Positions 1-9,051 of a stretch of 64,000 nucleotides of DNA are shown piece after piece (position 1 is the stretch's first letter; every line of letters begins with the position of its first letter). The notes beneath the pieces were generated by a model. It was not told the DNA's origin. It did no database searches and saw only the letters and a program-made list of their open reading frames with translations. The stretch comes from AC-32 sp963704005. Its GTDB lineage: Bacteria > Actinomycetota > Thermoleophilia > Gaiellales > Gaiellaceae. Made by a program: the position numbers and the translations under genes. The DNA is taken from positions 496,001 to 560,000 of the forward strand of contig CAVPGJ010000001.1 in NCBI GenBank assembly GCA_963704005.1. Reading direction: 5' to 3'.

Positions 1-47
1 TGGCCGCGGGCTCGACGTGAGATGTGTCTTTCCCGGCTAGCAGCTAG

Positions 48-1085
48 CTAGGAATGAATCCGCGCGATCGTCTTCTGGTCTGCCTTCACGACCACCTTCG
101 GAAGGGGCAGGAAGAGCAGCGAGTGCCCCAGGGAGTTCCCCTTCGTGATCGCCCACTTGAAGAACGGCTTCATGTCGCTCGCCTTGGGCGACGTCAGCGG
201 CACGATCACCCAGGTGAACGTGCAGATCGGGTAGCCGGCCTTGACGCTCTTGGGAGGGTCGACGACCGAGATCGCGTTGTTCTTCGGGACCTTCTTGACC
301 GTCTTCGAGACCGCGGTCAGCGACTTGACCGTCGGCAGGACGAACCTGCCGGCGCGGTTCTTCATCTTCGCGATCGTGAAGTGGTTCTTGTACGAGTACG
401 CGATGTCGACGTAGGTGATGCCGCCGGGGGTCGAGTTGAGCTTGGCGGCGACTCCGGAGCTGCCGTTCGCGCCGACGCCGACGCCCGACGGCCAGGCCGG
501 GGAGGTGCCCTTGCCGATCTGGTTCTTCCACGTCTTGCTGACGTGCGACAGGTAGTCGGTGAAGTTGAAGCTCGTCCCGCTGCCGTCGCTGCGGTGGATC
601 GGAACGATGTCCTCGGCGGGCAGGTTGACGCCCTTGTTGATCTTCTTGATCTGCGGGTCGTTCCACTTCTTGATGTTGCCCAGGTAGATGCCGGCCAGGA
701 TCGGACCGGTCAGGTGGAGGCCGTAGGCGACGCCGGACACGTGATACGGGATCGACGTCGCCGCGTACGCCCAGGGGATCTGCACGCAGCTCTTGCAGGC
801 AGTCGCCTGGTCGGGCGTCAGCGGGGCGTCGCTCGCTCCGAAGTCGACGGTGCGGGCCGTGATCGCCTGGATCCCCTTGCCGCTGCCGATGGAGGCGTAG
901 TTGATCGTGGCCGGGTTGTAGTGCGCCGTGAATTGTGCGACCAGCGGGGCGACGAAGCTACTGCCGGCCCCCTGGATCGAGTTCTTCTTGGACGAGGCTC
1001 CGGCAAGGCCGGTCCACGCGGTGAGCGCGAGCGCCGCCACTCCGAGCACGGCAAACACGGCCGCGAGGCTTCTCATGCGTTTCAT
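48..1085 (-). CDS. pstS: Phosphate ABC transporter substrate-binding protein PstS (secreted form)
   Basis: This is the periplasmic/extracytoplasmic phosphate-binding protein feeding the PstCAB transporter, 345 aa. The N-terminal 31 residues form a signal peptide (basic MKRMR start, hydrophobic core, AGASS), without a lipobox cysteine. Family motifs are visible: GAGSSFVAPL near the mature N terminus, the phosphate-loop DFGASDAPLT, and RSDGSGTSFNF. An ACKSC cysteine pair is shared with the second PstS at 9112. The start at 1085 was chosen over the longer open frame (to 1265) because a GGAGAGGAG ribosome site sits just upstream and the signal peptide begins there. It is transcribed divergently from pstC across a region with GTTACC direct repeats, so phosphate-starvation control is likely. 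Confidence 0.93.
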   Translation of the reverse strand: MKRMRSLAAVFAVLGVAALALTAWTGLAGASSKKNSIQGAGSSFVAPLVAQFTAHYNPATINYASIGSGKGIQAITARTVDFGASDAPLTPDQATACKSCVQIPWAYAATSIPYHVSGVAYGLHLTGPILAGIYLGNIKKWNDPQIKKINKGVNLPAEDIVPIHRSDGSGTSFNFTDYLSHVSKTWKNQIGKGTSPAWPSGVGVGANGSSGVAAKLNSTPGGITYVDIAYSYKNHFTIAKMKNRAGRFVLPTVKSLTAVSKTVKKVPKNNAISVVDPPKSVKAGYPICTFTWVIVPLTSPKASDMKPFFKWAITKGNSLGHSLLFLPLPKVVVKADQKTIARIHS

Positions 1086-1174
1086 GTTTTGTCTCCTCTC
1101 CGCTAACACGAAAGGTGTCCGCGTCAGGCTGCCGCGGCTCGCGCGAAGAGTGGGCTGAAAGGCGGTTGGCGTCT

Positions 1175-1191
1175 GGTAACGATCCGGTAAC
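1175..1191. promoter_or_regulatory. Pho-box-like direct repeat between pstS and pstC
   Basis: Two GGTAAC hexamers lie exactly 11 bp apart (1175-1180 and 1186-1191), reading GTTACC toward pstS. Eleven-base-phased direct repeats are the geometry of PhoB/PhoP binding sites. The pair lies about 29 bp upstream of a TAGCGT -10-like element (1220-1225) that precedes the pstC ATG by 8 bp. The same GTTAC core recurs at 4733-4770 and 9052-9067. The regulator itself is not in the window. Confidence 0.5.
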
Positions 1192-1233
1192 CGGCCGCAT
1201 GAACATGGGGTCGGCGGTATAGCGTGGCCGCGC

Positions 1234-2199
1234 ATGAGCTCGCTTCCCGCGACTTCTGAGTTCACGGGCCGTCGACGCGTGCGCGACTGGATCGGCGATC
1301 GGCTGCTCCTGGTGTTGACTGCCGGCGCCTCGCTCGCTGCGGTCGTGCTGATCGGGCTGATCGCCTACAAGATCCTGCACGGAGCGCACCTGGCGTTCAG
1401 CGCGTTCGGCCTCTCGTTCGTCAAGGGCTCGACCTGGGACGCGAACCACAAGCTCTTCGGGGCGCTGCCGGGCATCTACGGCACGGCCGTGACCTCGCTG
1501 ATCGCCCTCGTGATCGCGACGCCGCTCGCGCTCGCGATCGCGCTCTTCCTGAGCGAGCTCGCGCCGAGCTGGGCCCGCGTCGTCGTCGGCTCGCTCGTCG
1601 AGACGCTGGCGGCGATCCCGAGCGTCGTGCTCGGGCTCTGGGGGATCCTCGTGCTCGGGCCGATCGTCGCGGGCCACCTCGAGCCGTGGCTGAACAAGTA
1701 TTTCGGCTGGCTCCAGATCTTCAGCGGGCAGCCGTCCTCGAGCGGCATTCTCGTCGCGGGCCTGATCCTCGCGATCATGGTCCTCCCGATCATCGCCAGC
1801 ATCTGCCGCGAGCTCTTCCTCACCGTGCCCGGCGAGCTCGAGGAGGGCGCGCTCGCTCTCGGCGCCACGCGCTGGGAGATGGTGCGCGGCGTGATCCTGT
1901 CCTCGTCGCGGCCCGGGATTGCAGCCGCAATGATCCTCGGGCTCGGGCGTGCGCTCGGCGAGGCGATCGCCGTGGCGCAGGTAATCGGCTCGAGCTGGTC
2001 GATCCCGCGCTCGTTCTTCAAGCCGGGCGACACGCTCGCCGGCAAGATCGTCGACGAGTTCACGGGCTACCAGACCTTCCTGCAGCTCTCGTCGCTCTTC
2101 TACCTCGCGGCGATCCTGCTCGTGATCGGGTTGGTGACGAATCTGTTCGCCCAGTACATCGTGCGCCGCTTCGACGTCTACCGGACGGACGCTCGCTGA
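1234..2199 (+). CDS. pstC: Phosphate ABC transporter permease PstC
   Basis: Inner-membrane permease subunit of the high-affinity phosphate importer, 321 aa, with about six hydrophobic segments. The cytoplasmic EAA-type loop that contacts the ATPase is visible (EEGALALGATRWEMVRGVI, near residues 205-223). No Shine-Dalgarno is seen; TAGCGT (1220-1225) lies 8 bp before the ATG, so the mRNA may be leaderless. It overlaps pstA by one base (TGATG) and heads the pstC-pstA-pstB-phoU operon. The paralogous permease pstA follows, as is usual. Confidence 0.95.
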   Translation: MSSLPATSEFTGRRRVRDWIGDRLLLVLTAGASLAAVVLIGLIAYKILHGAHLAFSAFGLSFVKGSTWDANHKLFGALPGIYGTAVTSLIALVIATPLALAIALFLSELAPSWARVVVGSLVETLAAIPSVVLGLWGILVLGPIVAGHLEPWLNKYFGWLQIFSGQPSSSGILVAGLILAIMVLPIIASICRELFLTVPGELEEGALALGATRWEMVRGVILSSSRPGIAAAMILGLGRALGEAIAVAQVIGSSWSIPRSFFKPGDTLAGKIVDEFTGYQTFLQLSSLFYLAAILLVIGLVTNLFAQYIVRRFDVYRTDAR

Positions 2200-3092
2200 T
2201 GGCCGCAGTCGAACATGCGGTGAAGCTCGACCTGCGCGGCGGTGGCCGCGTCCGCCGCCGCAAGCTGGTCAACCGCGTCGCCGAGGCGATCGCGATCCTC
2301 GCCGCCGCCGCTGCCGTGGCCATGCTCGTCTGGGTCGTCTGGTCGGTCGCCGAGCGCGGCGCGAGCCTGATCTCCTGGAGCTTCCTCACCAGCGACCTGC
2401 CGATTCCGTTCAGCAACGAGGTCGGCGGCATCGCGCCGCTGATCGTCGGTTCGGCGCTCCTGGTCGGAATCGCGACCCTGATCGCGGTGCCCATCGGCGT
2501 CCTGATCGCGCTCTTCCTGGAGGAGTTCGCCGGCAACTGGCTCCGCGTGCCGATCCAGCTCGCGATCGACCTGATGGTGGGCCTGCCCTCGGTGATCATC
2601 GCCGTTTTCATCTTCAGCGCGCTCGTCTACGGCCATGCCCAGAACGGCCTGGCCGGCTCGCTCGCGCTCGCGATCGTGATGCTCCCATTGATCACGCGCA
2701 CCACTCAGGAGGTTTTGCGCCTTGTACCGAGCAGCCAGCGCGAGGGAGCCCTTGCCCTCGGCGCCAGCCGCTGGCGGACCGTGGTCGGGGTCATCCTGCC
2801 CGCCTCGCTGGGCGGGATCCTGACCGGCGCCGTGCTCGCGGTGGCACGCGCCGTCGGCGAGACGGCGCCGCTCCTGTTCGTCACGGGGATCTTCGGGCGG
2901 ACCGTGGAGCTGAACCCGCACAACGCGATCCCGAACATGCCCGTGCAGATCTTCATCTGGTCGGAGTCGCCGGACCCGGTCGATCACAAGCGCGCCTGGG
3001 CGACGGCGCTCGTCCTGATGACGCTCGTCCTCATAATGAGTCTCGTCGCCAGGATCGCGCTCAACTGGAGTCGTAGGAACACGACACGCTGA
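2199..3092 (+). CDS. pstA: Phosphate ABC transporter permease PstA
   Basis: Second permease subunit of the phosphate importer, 297 aa. The first membrane segment spans roughly residues 30-50 and five more follow. The EAA loop (REGALALGASRWRTVVGVI) near residue 190 pairs with PstB. The start codon overlaps the pstC stop (TGATG), giving translational coupling; a longer open frame beginning at 1686 is an antiframe artefact inside pstC. The ATPase gene follows after 11 bp. Confidence 0.95.
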   Translation: MAAVEHAVKLDLRGGGRVRRRKLVNRVAEAIAILAAAAAVAMLVWVVWSVAERGASLISWSFLTSDLPIPFSNEVGGIAPLIVGSALLVGIATLIAVPIGVLIALFLEEFAGNWLRVPIQLAIDLMVGLPSVIIAVFIFSALVYGHAQNGLAGSLALAIVMLPLITRTTQEVLRLVPSSQREGALALGASRWRTVVGVILPASLGGILTGAVLAVARAVGETAPLLFVTGIFGRTVELNPHNAIPNMPVQIFIWSESPDPVDHKRAWATALVLMTLVLIMSLVARIALNWSRRNTTR

Positions 3093-3103
3093 GGGGAGAC
3101 GAT

Positions 3104-3955
3104 GTGAGCCAGGATACGATGGCGCCGACGATGCGGCCGGTCGACGTCACCGCGCCACGGGAGTCGGCGCCCCAGACGCGGGAGACCGTCTTCGACATCA
3201 AGGACCTGAAGGCGAGCTACGGCTCGAACGTCGCCGTCAGGGGCGTCGGAATGGAGATCTATCGCAACCTGGTCACGGCCGTGATCGGCCCGTCCGGGTG
3301 CGGCAAGAGCACCTTCATCCGCTGCCTGAACCGGATGAACGACGAGGTGCCGGGCTTCCGGCAGGAGGGCCAGATCCTCTACCACGGCGTCGATCTCTAC
3401 GGCGACGGCGTCGCCCAGGTCGAGGTGCGGCGCCGGATCGGGATGGTCTTCCAGCGGCCGAACCCGTTCCCGAAGACGATCTACGACAACGTCGCCTGGG
3501 CGCCGCGGATCCTCGGCCTCCGGAAGAACCTCGACGAACGGGTCGAGAAGGCGCTGCGCAGCGCTGCGCTCTGGGACGAGGTCAAGGACCGGTTGAAGAA
3601 GAGCGCGCTCGCGCTCTCGGGCGGCCAGCAGCAGCGGCTCTGCATCGCGCGCGCGATCGCGATCGAGCCCGAGGTGCTGCTCCTCGACGAGCCGGCCTCC
3701 GCGCTCGACCCGATCGCCACCGCGTCGATCGAGGAGCTGATGCACGAGCTGAAGACCGACTACACGCTCGTGATCGTCACGCACAACATGCAGCAGGCGG
3801 CCCGCGTGGCCGACCGCACCGCCTTCTTCAGCCTCGACGTCGACGAGTCCGGCCAGGGGGCCGGCGTCCTGGTCGAGTACGACGAGACCGGCAAGCTCTT
3901 CACCGCTCCCTCCGACAAGCGCACGGAGGACTACGTCACGGGCCGCTTTGGGTAA
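3104..3955 (+). CDS. pstB: Phosphate ABC transporter ATP-binding protein PstB
   Basis: ATPase that powers phosphate import through PstCA, 283 aa. Walker A GPSGCGKST is at residues 62-70, the ABC signature LSGGQQQR near 171-178, and Walker B LLLDEPASALD just after. The N terminus has about 25 residues before the first strand, longer than the usual 250-260 aa PstB; an in-frame ATG at 3119 is an alternative start. The GTG at 3104 was preferred because GGGGAG lies about 6 bp upstream. It is fourth-from-last in a compact operon, 10 bp before phoU. Confidence 0.95.
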   Translation: MSQDTMAPTMRPVDVTAPRESAPQTRETVFDIKDLKASYGSNVAVRGVGMEIYRNLVTAVIGPSGCGKSTFIRCLNRMNDEVPGFRQEGQILYHGVDLYGDGVAQVEVRRRIGMVFQRPNPFPKTIYDNVAWAPRILGLRKNLDERVEKALRSAALWDEVKDRLKKSALALSGGQQQRLCIARAIAIEPEVLLLDEPASALDPIATASIEELMHELKTDYTLVIVTHNMQQAARVADRTAFFSLDVDESGQGAGVLVEYDETGKLFTAPSDKRTEDYVTGRFG

Positions 3956-3965
3956 CACTGCCGGA

Positions 3966-4643
3966 ATGAGGGTCTCCTTCCAGGAGGAGCTGGACCAGCT
4001 CGAGGCCAGCCTTCAGGAGGAAGGGTCGCTCGTCCTTCGGGTCCTTCGCGGCGCCCTGAACGCGCTCGAGCAGCGCGACGTCGAGCTCGCCGACGAGGTG
4101 ATCGCCTTCGACGACGACGTCGACGCGCTCTATCTCCAGATCGAGGCGGGGATCCAGTCGCTGCTCGCGCGGCAGACGCCGGTCGCCACCGACCTGCGGC
4201 TCGTGCTGGCGATGCTGCACATCAACCTCCACCTGGAGCGAATGGCCGACTACGCGGTGACGATCGCGAAGATGACGAAGCTCGTCGCCGATGTCGAACC
4301 GGACCCGCCGCTCTTGCAGAGCCTGCAGGAGATGGGCGAGCGCGCCGAGGAGATGATCCGCGTCGCGCTCGACTCGTTCGCGAACCGCGACCTCGCACAG
4401 GCCGAGTCGCTCGTCGAGCTGGACGAGCTGATCGACCGCTCGAACCGGCGCTTCGTCGAGCGGGTCATCGAGCTGGTCGCCGAGCCGGACGTTCGCGAAT
4501 GGGTGTTGCGGATGGTGCTCGTCTCGCGGACGCTGGAGCGGATCGGGGACCACGCGGTCGACGTCGGCGAGCAGGTCTCCTATCTGCTGACGGCGGAGTT
4601 CCGCGAGTTCACCGACGCGTCGCACCCCGAAGAGCACGTGTGA
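3966..4643 (+). CDS. phoU: Phosphate transport system regulator PhoU
   Basis: PhoU links Pst transporter activity to the phosphate two-component system and prevents excess uptake. The protein is 225 aa, the normal length, and is built of two PhoU helical repeats; acidic metal-binding clusters (FDDDVDALYLQIE, and LDELIDRSN in the second repeat) are visible. The ATG at 3966 is preferred to an upstream GTG at 3948 that lies inside pstB. A long-inverted-repeat element begins 4 bp after the stop codon, which may end transcription before ppk1. Confidence 0.93.
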   Translation: MRVSFQEELDQLEASLQEEGSLVLRVLRGALNALEQRDVELADEVIAFDDDVDALYLQIEAGIQSLLARQTPVATDLRLVLAMLHINLHLERMADYAVTIAKMTKLVADVEPDPPLLQSLQEMGERAEEMIRVALDSFANRDLAQAESLVELDELIDRSNRRFVERVIELVAEPDVREWVLRMVLVSRTLERIGDHAVDVGEQVSYLLTAEFREFTDASHPEEHV

Positions 4644-4647
4644 CCGT

Positions 4648-4732
4648 CAGGAGGGCTCGACGAAACCAAGTCTGTGCCGTCGGGCCGCGCTGTCCGCCCC
4701 GACGACGAGCAGGGTTCCGCCAAGCCCTCCTG
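4648..4732 (+). repeat. Dispersed long-inverted-repeat element, family A, short copy
   Basis: An 85-bp element whose ends form an imperfect inverted repeat of about 19-20 bp: CAGGAGGGCTCGACGAAAC at the left, and at the right a sequence whose reverse complement is CAGGAGGGCTTGGCGGAAC. Between them lie GTCTGTG and CGGGCCGCGCTG blocks. A second copy with the same ends and the same inner blocks lies at 43304-43467. The element starts right after the phoU stop and its right end abuts the ppk1 Pho-box-like repeats. It could be a MITE-like element or a strong terminator. Confidence 0.7.
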
Positions 4733-4770
4733 GTAACGCGGACGTAACCAAATAGAATCCGGTCTGTAAC
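4732..4770 (+). promoter_or_regulatory. Pho-box-like repeats and -10 element upstream of ppk1
   Basis: GTAAC occurs at 4733, 4744 and 4766, that is at 11-bp phase with one position (4755) degenerate. A TAGAAT -10-like hexamer is at 4753-4758. This matches the GTTAC/GTAAC repeats upstream of pstS/pstC and of the second pstS, suggesting that polyphosphate synthesis is co-regulated with phosphate uptake. Confidence 0.5.
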
Positions 4771-4807
4771 CCACGCGAACCGCGTCAGGCGAGAGGATGA
4801 GGAGTTG

Positions 4808-6895
4808 GTGGCTGCGGAGACAGTCGAGGCGCCAGCGCGCTTTCTGAACCGCGAGCTCTCGTGGCTCGATTTCAACGCGCGCGTGCTCGAGGTCGCCACG
4901 GAGCCGAGCCTGCCGCTGCTAACACGGGTCAACTTCTGCTCGATCTTCTCCTCGAACCTGGACGAGTTCTTCATGGTTCGGGTCGCCGGGCTGACCGACC
5001 AGGCGGCGGCCGGGGTCGTGGTTCGTTCGCCGGACGGGCTCACCCCGCAGGAGGCACTGCGCCAGATCCGCGAGCGGGCGCTGCGGCTGACGGGCGAGCA
5101 GGCGAAGCTCTGGAAACGCCAGCTCAAGCCGGCCCTCGAGGAGCAGGGGATCACCATCGCCGAGATCGAGGACCTCAACGCCGCCGAGCTCGAGGAGCTC
5201 GAGGACGTGTTCAAGCGGGAGATCTTCCCCGTGCTGACCCCGCTGGCCGTAGGGCCGGGCCAGCCGTTCCCCTACATCTCGGGGCTGTCGCTCAGCCTCG
5301 GCCTGTTCGTGCGCGACCCGGAGACCGGCGAGGAGCGCTTCGCGCGGGTCAAGGTCCCGGAGCTGCTGCCGCGCTTCCTGCCCGTCGGCGAGCGCGGGCA
5401 CTACCTGCCGCTCGAGCGGGTGATCCGTCACTTCCTCTCGTGGCTCTTCCCGATGATGGAGATCGTCGAGGTCACCGTCTTCCGCGTCACGCGCGACGCC
5501 GACTTCGCCGTCTCGGACGAGGCGGACGACCTGCTCGAGGCCGTCGAGCTGGAGCTCAGGCGCCGCCGCTTCGGTGAGGCCGTCCGGATCGAGGTCTCCG
5601 GCTCGTGCTCGGCGCGGATGCTCGCGCAGCTCAAGCAGGGGCTGGCCATCGAAGACCCTCAGGTCTACCTGGTGCCCGGGCTGCTCGGTCTCGACGACCT
5701 GCTCGAGTTCGTCGCGCTCGACCGGCCCGACCTGAAGGATGACCCGTGGGTGCCGGTCGTCCCCCGCCGCTTCCTGGCCGACGACGAAAGCGAGATCTTC
5801 GACGAGATCCGGCGCGGCCCGGTGATGGTCCACCACCCGTACGATTCGTTCGCCGGGACGTTCGAGGCGTTCATGACCATGGCGGCGCGCGACCAGTCGA
5901 CCCTGGCGATGAAGACGAGCGTCTATCGGACGAGCGACGACTCGCCGCACGTCCCGGCTCTGATGGAGGCGTCCGAGGAGGGCAAGCAGACGGTCTGTCT
6001 CGTCGAGCTGAAAGCGCGCTTCGACGAGCGCCGTAACATCGAGTGGGCGCGCTCGCTCGAGTCGGCCGGCGTCCACGTCGTCTACGGGTTCCCGAGCCTC
6101 AAGATCCATGCCAAGGGCACCCTCGTCGTCCGGCGCGAGGAGGACGGCCTGCGCCGCTACGCCCACATCGGGACCGGCAACTACAACGCGGTCACGGCCC
6201 GGCTCTACGAGGACTTCAGCGTCTTCACCGACGACGAGGACAGCACCGCCGACCTGGCCGACCTCTTCAACCACCTGACCGGCTTCGGCCGGCCGCACCG
6301 CTTCCGCAAGCTGCTCGTCGCGCCCTTCAACATGCGCGAAAGCCTCGTCGGTCACATCCGCACGTGCGCGGAAGCGGCCTCGGCGGGCAAGGAGGCTCGG
6401 ATCCGCCTCAAGGTCAACCACATCGCCGACCAGGAGATCGTCTCGGAGCTCTACGCGGCTGCGGACGCCGGGGTCGAGATCGACATCTTCGCGCGGACGA
6501 CCTGCACGCTCCGCCCGCGGCGGGTGAGCGGCGGCAAGGAGGACATCCGCGTGCGGACGCTCCTCGGCCGCTTCTTCGAGCACAGCCGCTTCTACATCTT
6601 CGAGGCCGACGGGGAGAGCACGTACCTGCTCGGCAGCGCCGACCTGATGGCCCGCAACCTCGACCACCGGATCGAGATCCTCGTCCCGGTCGAGGACGCC
6701 CGCGCCCAGCGCGAGCTGGCCCGCACCTTCGACTCGATCATGGAGGACACCCGCTTCTCGTGGAGACTGCGCGCCGACGGCTCGTGGGAGCGCGTCAAGT
6801 CGAAGAAGGGCGGCCGCGGCCAGAGCCTCCACGGCGCGCTGATGCGTCGTGCCCGCGCGCGGGCGCGAGCCGCCGCCGTCCCGCGCGAACGATGA
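4808..6895 (+). CDS. ppk1: Polyphosphate kinase 1
   Basis: Reversibly polymerises the gamma-phosphate of ATP into polyphosphate. The protein is 695 aa, normal for PPK1, with the N-terminal domain (LNRELSWLDFNARVLE at residues 15-30), head domain and two C-terminal phospholipase-D-like domains. The catalytic histidine segment LKIHAKGTLVV and the following HIGTGNYN are visible near residues 430-460. A second HKD-like region, LLGSADLMARNLDHR, is near 617-631. The start is GTG 4808 (or the adjacent TTG 4805), preceded by a purine-rich GAGGATGAGGAG. ppx follows after 25 bp and pho-type repeats lie upstream. Confidence 0.95.
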   Translation: MAAETVEAPARFLNRELSWLDFNARVLEVATEPSLPLLTRVNFCSIFSSNLDEFFMVRVAGLTDQAAAGVVVRSPDGLTPQEALRQIRERALRLTGEQAKLWKRQLKPALEEQGITIAEIEDLNAAELEELEDVFKREIFPVLTPLAVGPGQPFPYISGLSLSLGLFVRDPETGEERFARVKVPELLPRFLPVGERGHYLPLERVIRHFLSWLFPMMEIVEVTVFRVTRDADFAVSDEADDLLEAVELELRRRRFGEAVRIEVSGSCSARMLAQLKQGLAIEDPQVYLVPGLLGLDDLLEFVALDRPDLKDDPWVPVVPRRFLADDESEIFDEIRRGPVMVHHPYDSFAGTFEAFMTMAARDQSTLAMKTSVYRTSDDSPHVPALMEASEEGKQTVCLVELKARFDERRNIEWARSLESAGVHVVYGFPSLKIHAKGTLVVRREEDGLRRYAHIGTGNYNAVTARLYEDFSVFTDDEDSTADLADLFNHLTGFGRPHRFRKLLVAPFNMRESLVGHIRTCAEAASAGKEARIRLKVNHIADQEIVSELYAAADAGVEIDIFARTTCTLRPRRVSGGKEDIRVRTLLGRFFEHSRFYIFEADGESTYLLGSADLMARNLDHRIEILVPVEDARAQRELARTFDSIMEDTRFSWRLRADGSWERVKSKKGGRGQSLHGALMRRARARARAAAVPRER

Positions 6896-6920
6896 TTGCC
6901 CGTCCGCCCCGGCGGACAGA

Positions 6921-7821
6921 ATGAGGCGCGTGCGGGTCGCGATCATCGACGTCGGAGCGAACACGCTCCGCCTGCTCGTCGCCGGGCCGTCCGGGCAGCA
7001 GGTCGTGCCCGTGCACGTGGAGCGGGAAGCGCTCCGCCTGGGCGAGGAGATCGAGCGCTACGGCTACATCACTGCGCCTAAGTGCGCCGAGGCGGCTGAG
7101 ATCGCGCGGGCCCAGACGCGGCGCGCGCGGCGGCTCGGGTGCGAGCGCGTCGAGATCGTCGTGACCTCGCCGGGCCGGCAGAGCGCCAACGGCGAGGAGT
7201 TCGCGGAGCTGCTCTCCCAGGCAGCCGGCGTGCGCGCCCGCGTGCTCTCGGCCGAGGAGGAGGGCGCGCTCGCCTGGGACGGCGCGGTCGCGGCGCTCGA
7301 GGAGCCGCCGGAGAGCATCGCCGTCTGCGACATCGGGGGCGGCTCGACTCAGATCACCGTCGGGACCCTCGCGTCCGGCCCGGCCTGGGTGCGATCGGTC
7401 GACCTTGGCTCGCTGCGGCTGACCGAGCGCTTCCTCACCGGCGACCCTCCGGCCGCCAAGGCAGTCGGGTCGGCGCACGCCGAGGCCGCGGAGGCGTTCG
7501 AGGGCGATCGTTCCGCCGATGGCGCTGCTCGGCCTCGGGACCGGCGGCACCGCCAGGGCGCTCCGGAAGCTGACGGGCGGCGGCGTCCTCGACGGCGAGA
7601 GCCTCGAGTCGGCGATCGAGCGGCTGGCATTGCGGCAGCGCGCAAAGATCGCCAAGCGGTTCGGGCTCGCGCCGCAGCGGGCGGCCACGCTGTTGGCCGG
7701 CTCGATCCTGTTCGCCGAGGCGCAAAGGCGGATCGGCCTGCCGCTGCGGGTCGCCTCGGGCGGCGTCCGCGAAGGCTGCGCGCTCGCGCTCTTCCGCGAG
7801 AGCGCCACCGCGTACGGCTAA
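6921..7821 (+). CDS. ppx: Exopolyphosphatase (Ppx/GppA family), frameshifted
   Basis: Ppx/GppA phosphatases cleave terminal phosphate from polyphosphate or pppGpp, so this is the functional opposite of the adjacent ppk1. The first frame encodes the ASKHA ATPase-like start (RVAIIDVGANTLRLLVA) and the CDIGGGSTQITVG phosphate loop near residues 133-145. Homology then stops near 7503 and resumes one base over with MALLGLGTGGTARALRKL through to the stop at 7821. Removing one base near 7503 gives a continuous protein of about 300 aa, the short actinobacterial size. Its TAA stop overlaps the stop codon of the convergent CHAD gene. One single-base indel, possibly a sequencing error, is the only defect seen. 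Confidence 0.85.
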
Positions 7822-9032
7822 CGCCAGGCGCGCTCGAGCTTACGCCAAACCCTGGGCAGCGCGGCCCGCGCGCCCGACCGCCGCGCCCGCTCGCGCTCGA
7901 CGAGCCGGCCCGCGGCGAAAGCCGCGCCAACGCCCGGCGCCTTCGCCAGGAGCTCCCGCAAGCGCGCCTCGGCGACGATCGCGTCCTGGTGCTCGCCGAG
8001 CACATCCTGCAGCTCGGTGGCCCGCTCCGTCACGCGCAGCGCCCGTTTCCCAAGATCCGGCTCGGCGAGCTCGGCCGCGTAGCGAGCGCGCTTGCCGAAG
8101 ATCCGCGTGCGATGCAGCTCGGCATCCGTCGAGGCCCAGTTGAGCCTCCGGCCCCGCTTGCGCAGCCGCTTGAACTCCCGCTCTGCCAGACGCCCGAGCT
8201 GGATGTCGCTCCGCCGGACGCGCGGGCCGCGCGTGGCCGACTCCAGCTCGTCCAGAAGCCGGTAGTAACGCTCGCTGGAGAGAGCGTCGACCGCCACGGC
8301 CTGCGCCTGGTCGCGCTCCTCTCGGAGCAGCTCGATCAGCTGCTCCGCCGCCTCGCGCTCCGGCGCCTCGAAGTCGGCGATCTCTTTCCGCAGCCGTTCG
8401 ATGAGGACGTCGAGATCGCGCCGCGGCCCGAGGACGCCGCCGAGCCACTTCAACTCCGCGCGCAGGGGCTCCGACCACTCGGTGTCGAGCAGCGGCCGGG
8501 CCGCGCGCAGGACGGCGCGGGCGCGCCGCACGGCCACGCGCATGCGATGGACGTCTTCCGCGTCGAGGTCGAGCCGGATGCCCGGGTCGTGACGCAGCAC
8601 CTGTGCGTACTGCCTTTCCAGCACGACCCGCAGCCTCCAGATCGGATCGCGCGAGGATGCCTTGCCGTAGCGGCGCGAGACCACGCTGTCCTCGGGCGCC
8701 CCGTCCTTCGTGCCGAGCTCGCCGGCCTGCAGTCCTTCGAGGACCTTGGCTCGAAGCTCACCGTCGTCGCGCGCCACCTGCAGCCTGACGACCGGCTCCG
8801 GCTCGCTCCCGCGGAGGAACGCCGAGATGGCGCCGGCGATGCGCTCGGGCGGTGTGCCCGGGTCGCCGGTCTGCTCGAGCTTGAGTCGCTCGCCGCTGAG
8901 CCGGGGCAGCTCGAGGCGCCACATCCCGTGTCCGTTCTCCATCCGCCGCGAGAGCGTCGCGCCGGCACGCGCCAGGCGGCGGTCGCCGGCCTCGTAGTAG
9001 GCCACGCGGAAGACCGACCCGTTCTCGTCCAT
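7818..9032 (-). CDS. CYTH/CHAD domain protein (polyphosphate-associated)
   Basis: 404 aa. Residues 1 to about 115 resemble the later part of a CYTH (triphosphate tunnel) domain (YYEAGDRRLARAGATLSRR, MWRLELP), apparently lacking the first EXEXK strand. Residues about 140-400 are a CHAD domain, rich in conserved His/Arg/Lys (VHRMRVAVRRARAVLR, LHRTRIFGKRARYAAE), a fold known to bind polyphosphate. Position beside ppk1 and ppx supports a polyphosphate role. The ATG at 9032 was chosen because TACGAT lies 7 bp upstream, a leaderless-type promoter. It is divergent from the second pstS over a shared GTTAC repeat region. Confidence 0.88.
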   Translation of the reverse strand: MDENGSVFRVAYYEAGDRRLARAGATLSRRMENGHGMWRLELPRLSGERLKLEQTGDPGTPPERIAGAISAFLRGSEPEPVVRLQVARDDGELRAKVLEGLQAGELGTKDGAPEDSVVSRRYGKASSRDPIWRLRVVLERQYAQVLRHDPGIRLDLDAEDVHRMRVAVRRARAVLRAARPLLDTEWSEPLRAELKWLGGVLGPRRDLDVLIERLRKEIADFEAPEREAAEQLIELLREERDQAQAVAVDALSSERYYRLLDELESATRGPRVRRSDIQLGRLAEREFKRLRKRGRRLNWASTDAELHRTRIFGKRARYAAELAEPDLGKRALRVTERATELQDVLGEHQDAIVAEARLRELLAKAPGVGAAFAAGRLVERERARRSGARAALPRVWRKLERAWR

Positions 9033-9051
9033 AGGCTTGATCGTACTCACG

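Noticed and set aside
3950..3956. Pho-box half-site GGTAAC at the end of pstB
   Set aside because: A single copy within coding sequence with no partner 11 bp away.
4919..6964. 681-aa open frame on the minus strand opposite ppk1 (and many similar long antisense or out-of-phase frames)
   Set aside because: Shadow frames are expected at this GC content; the plus strand encodes an unmistakable PPK1 and the shadow has no recognisable domain.
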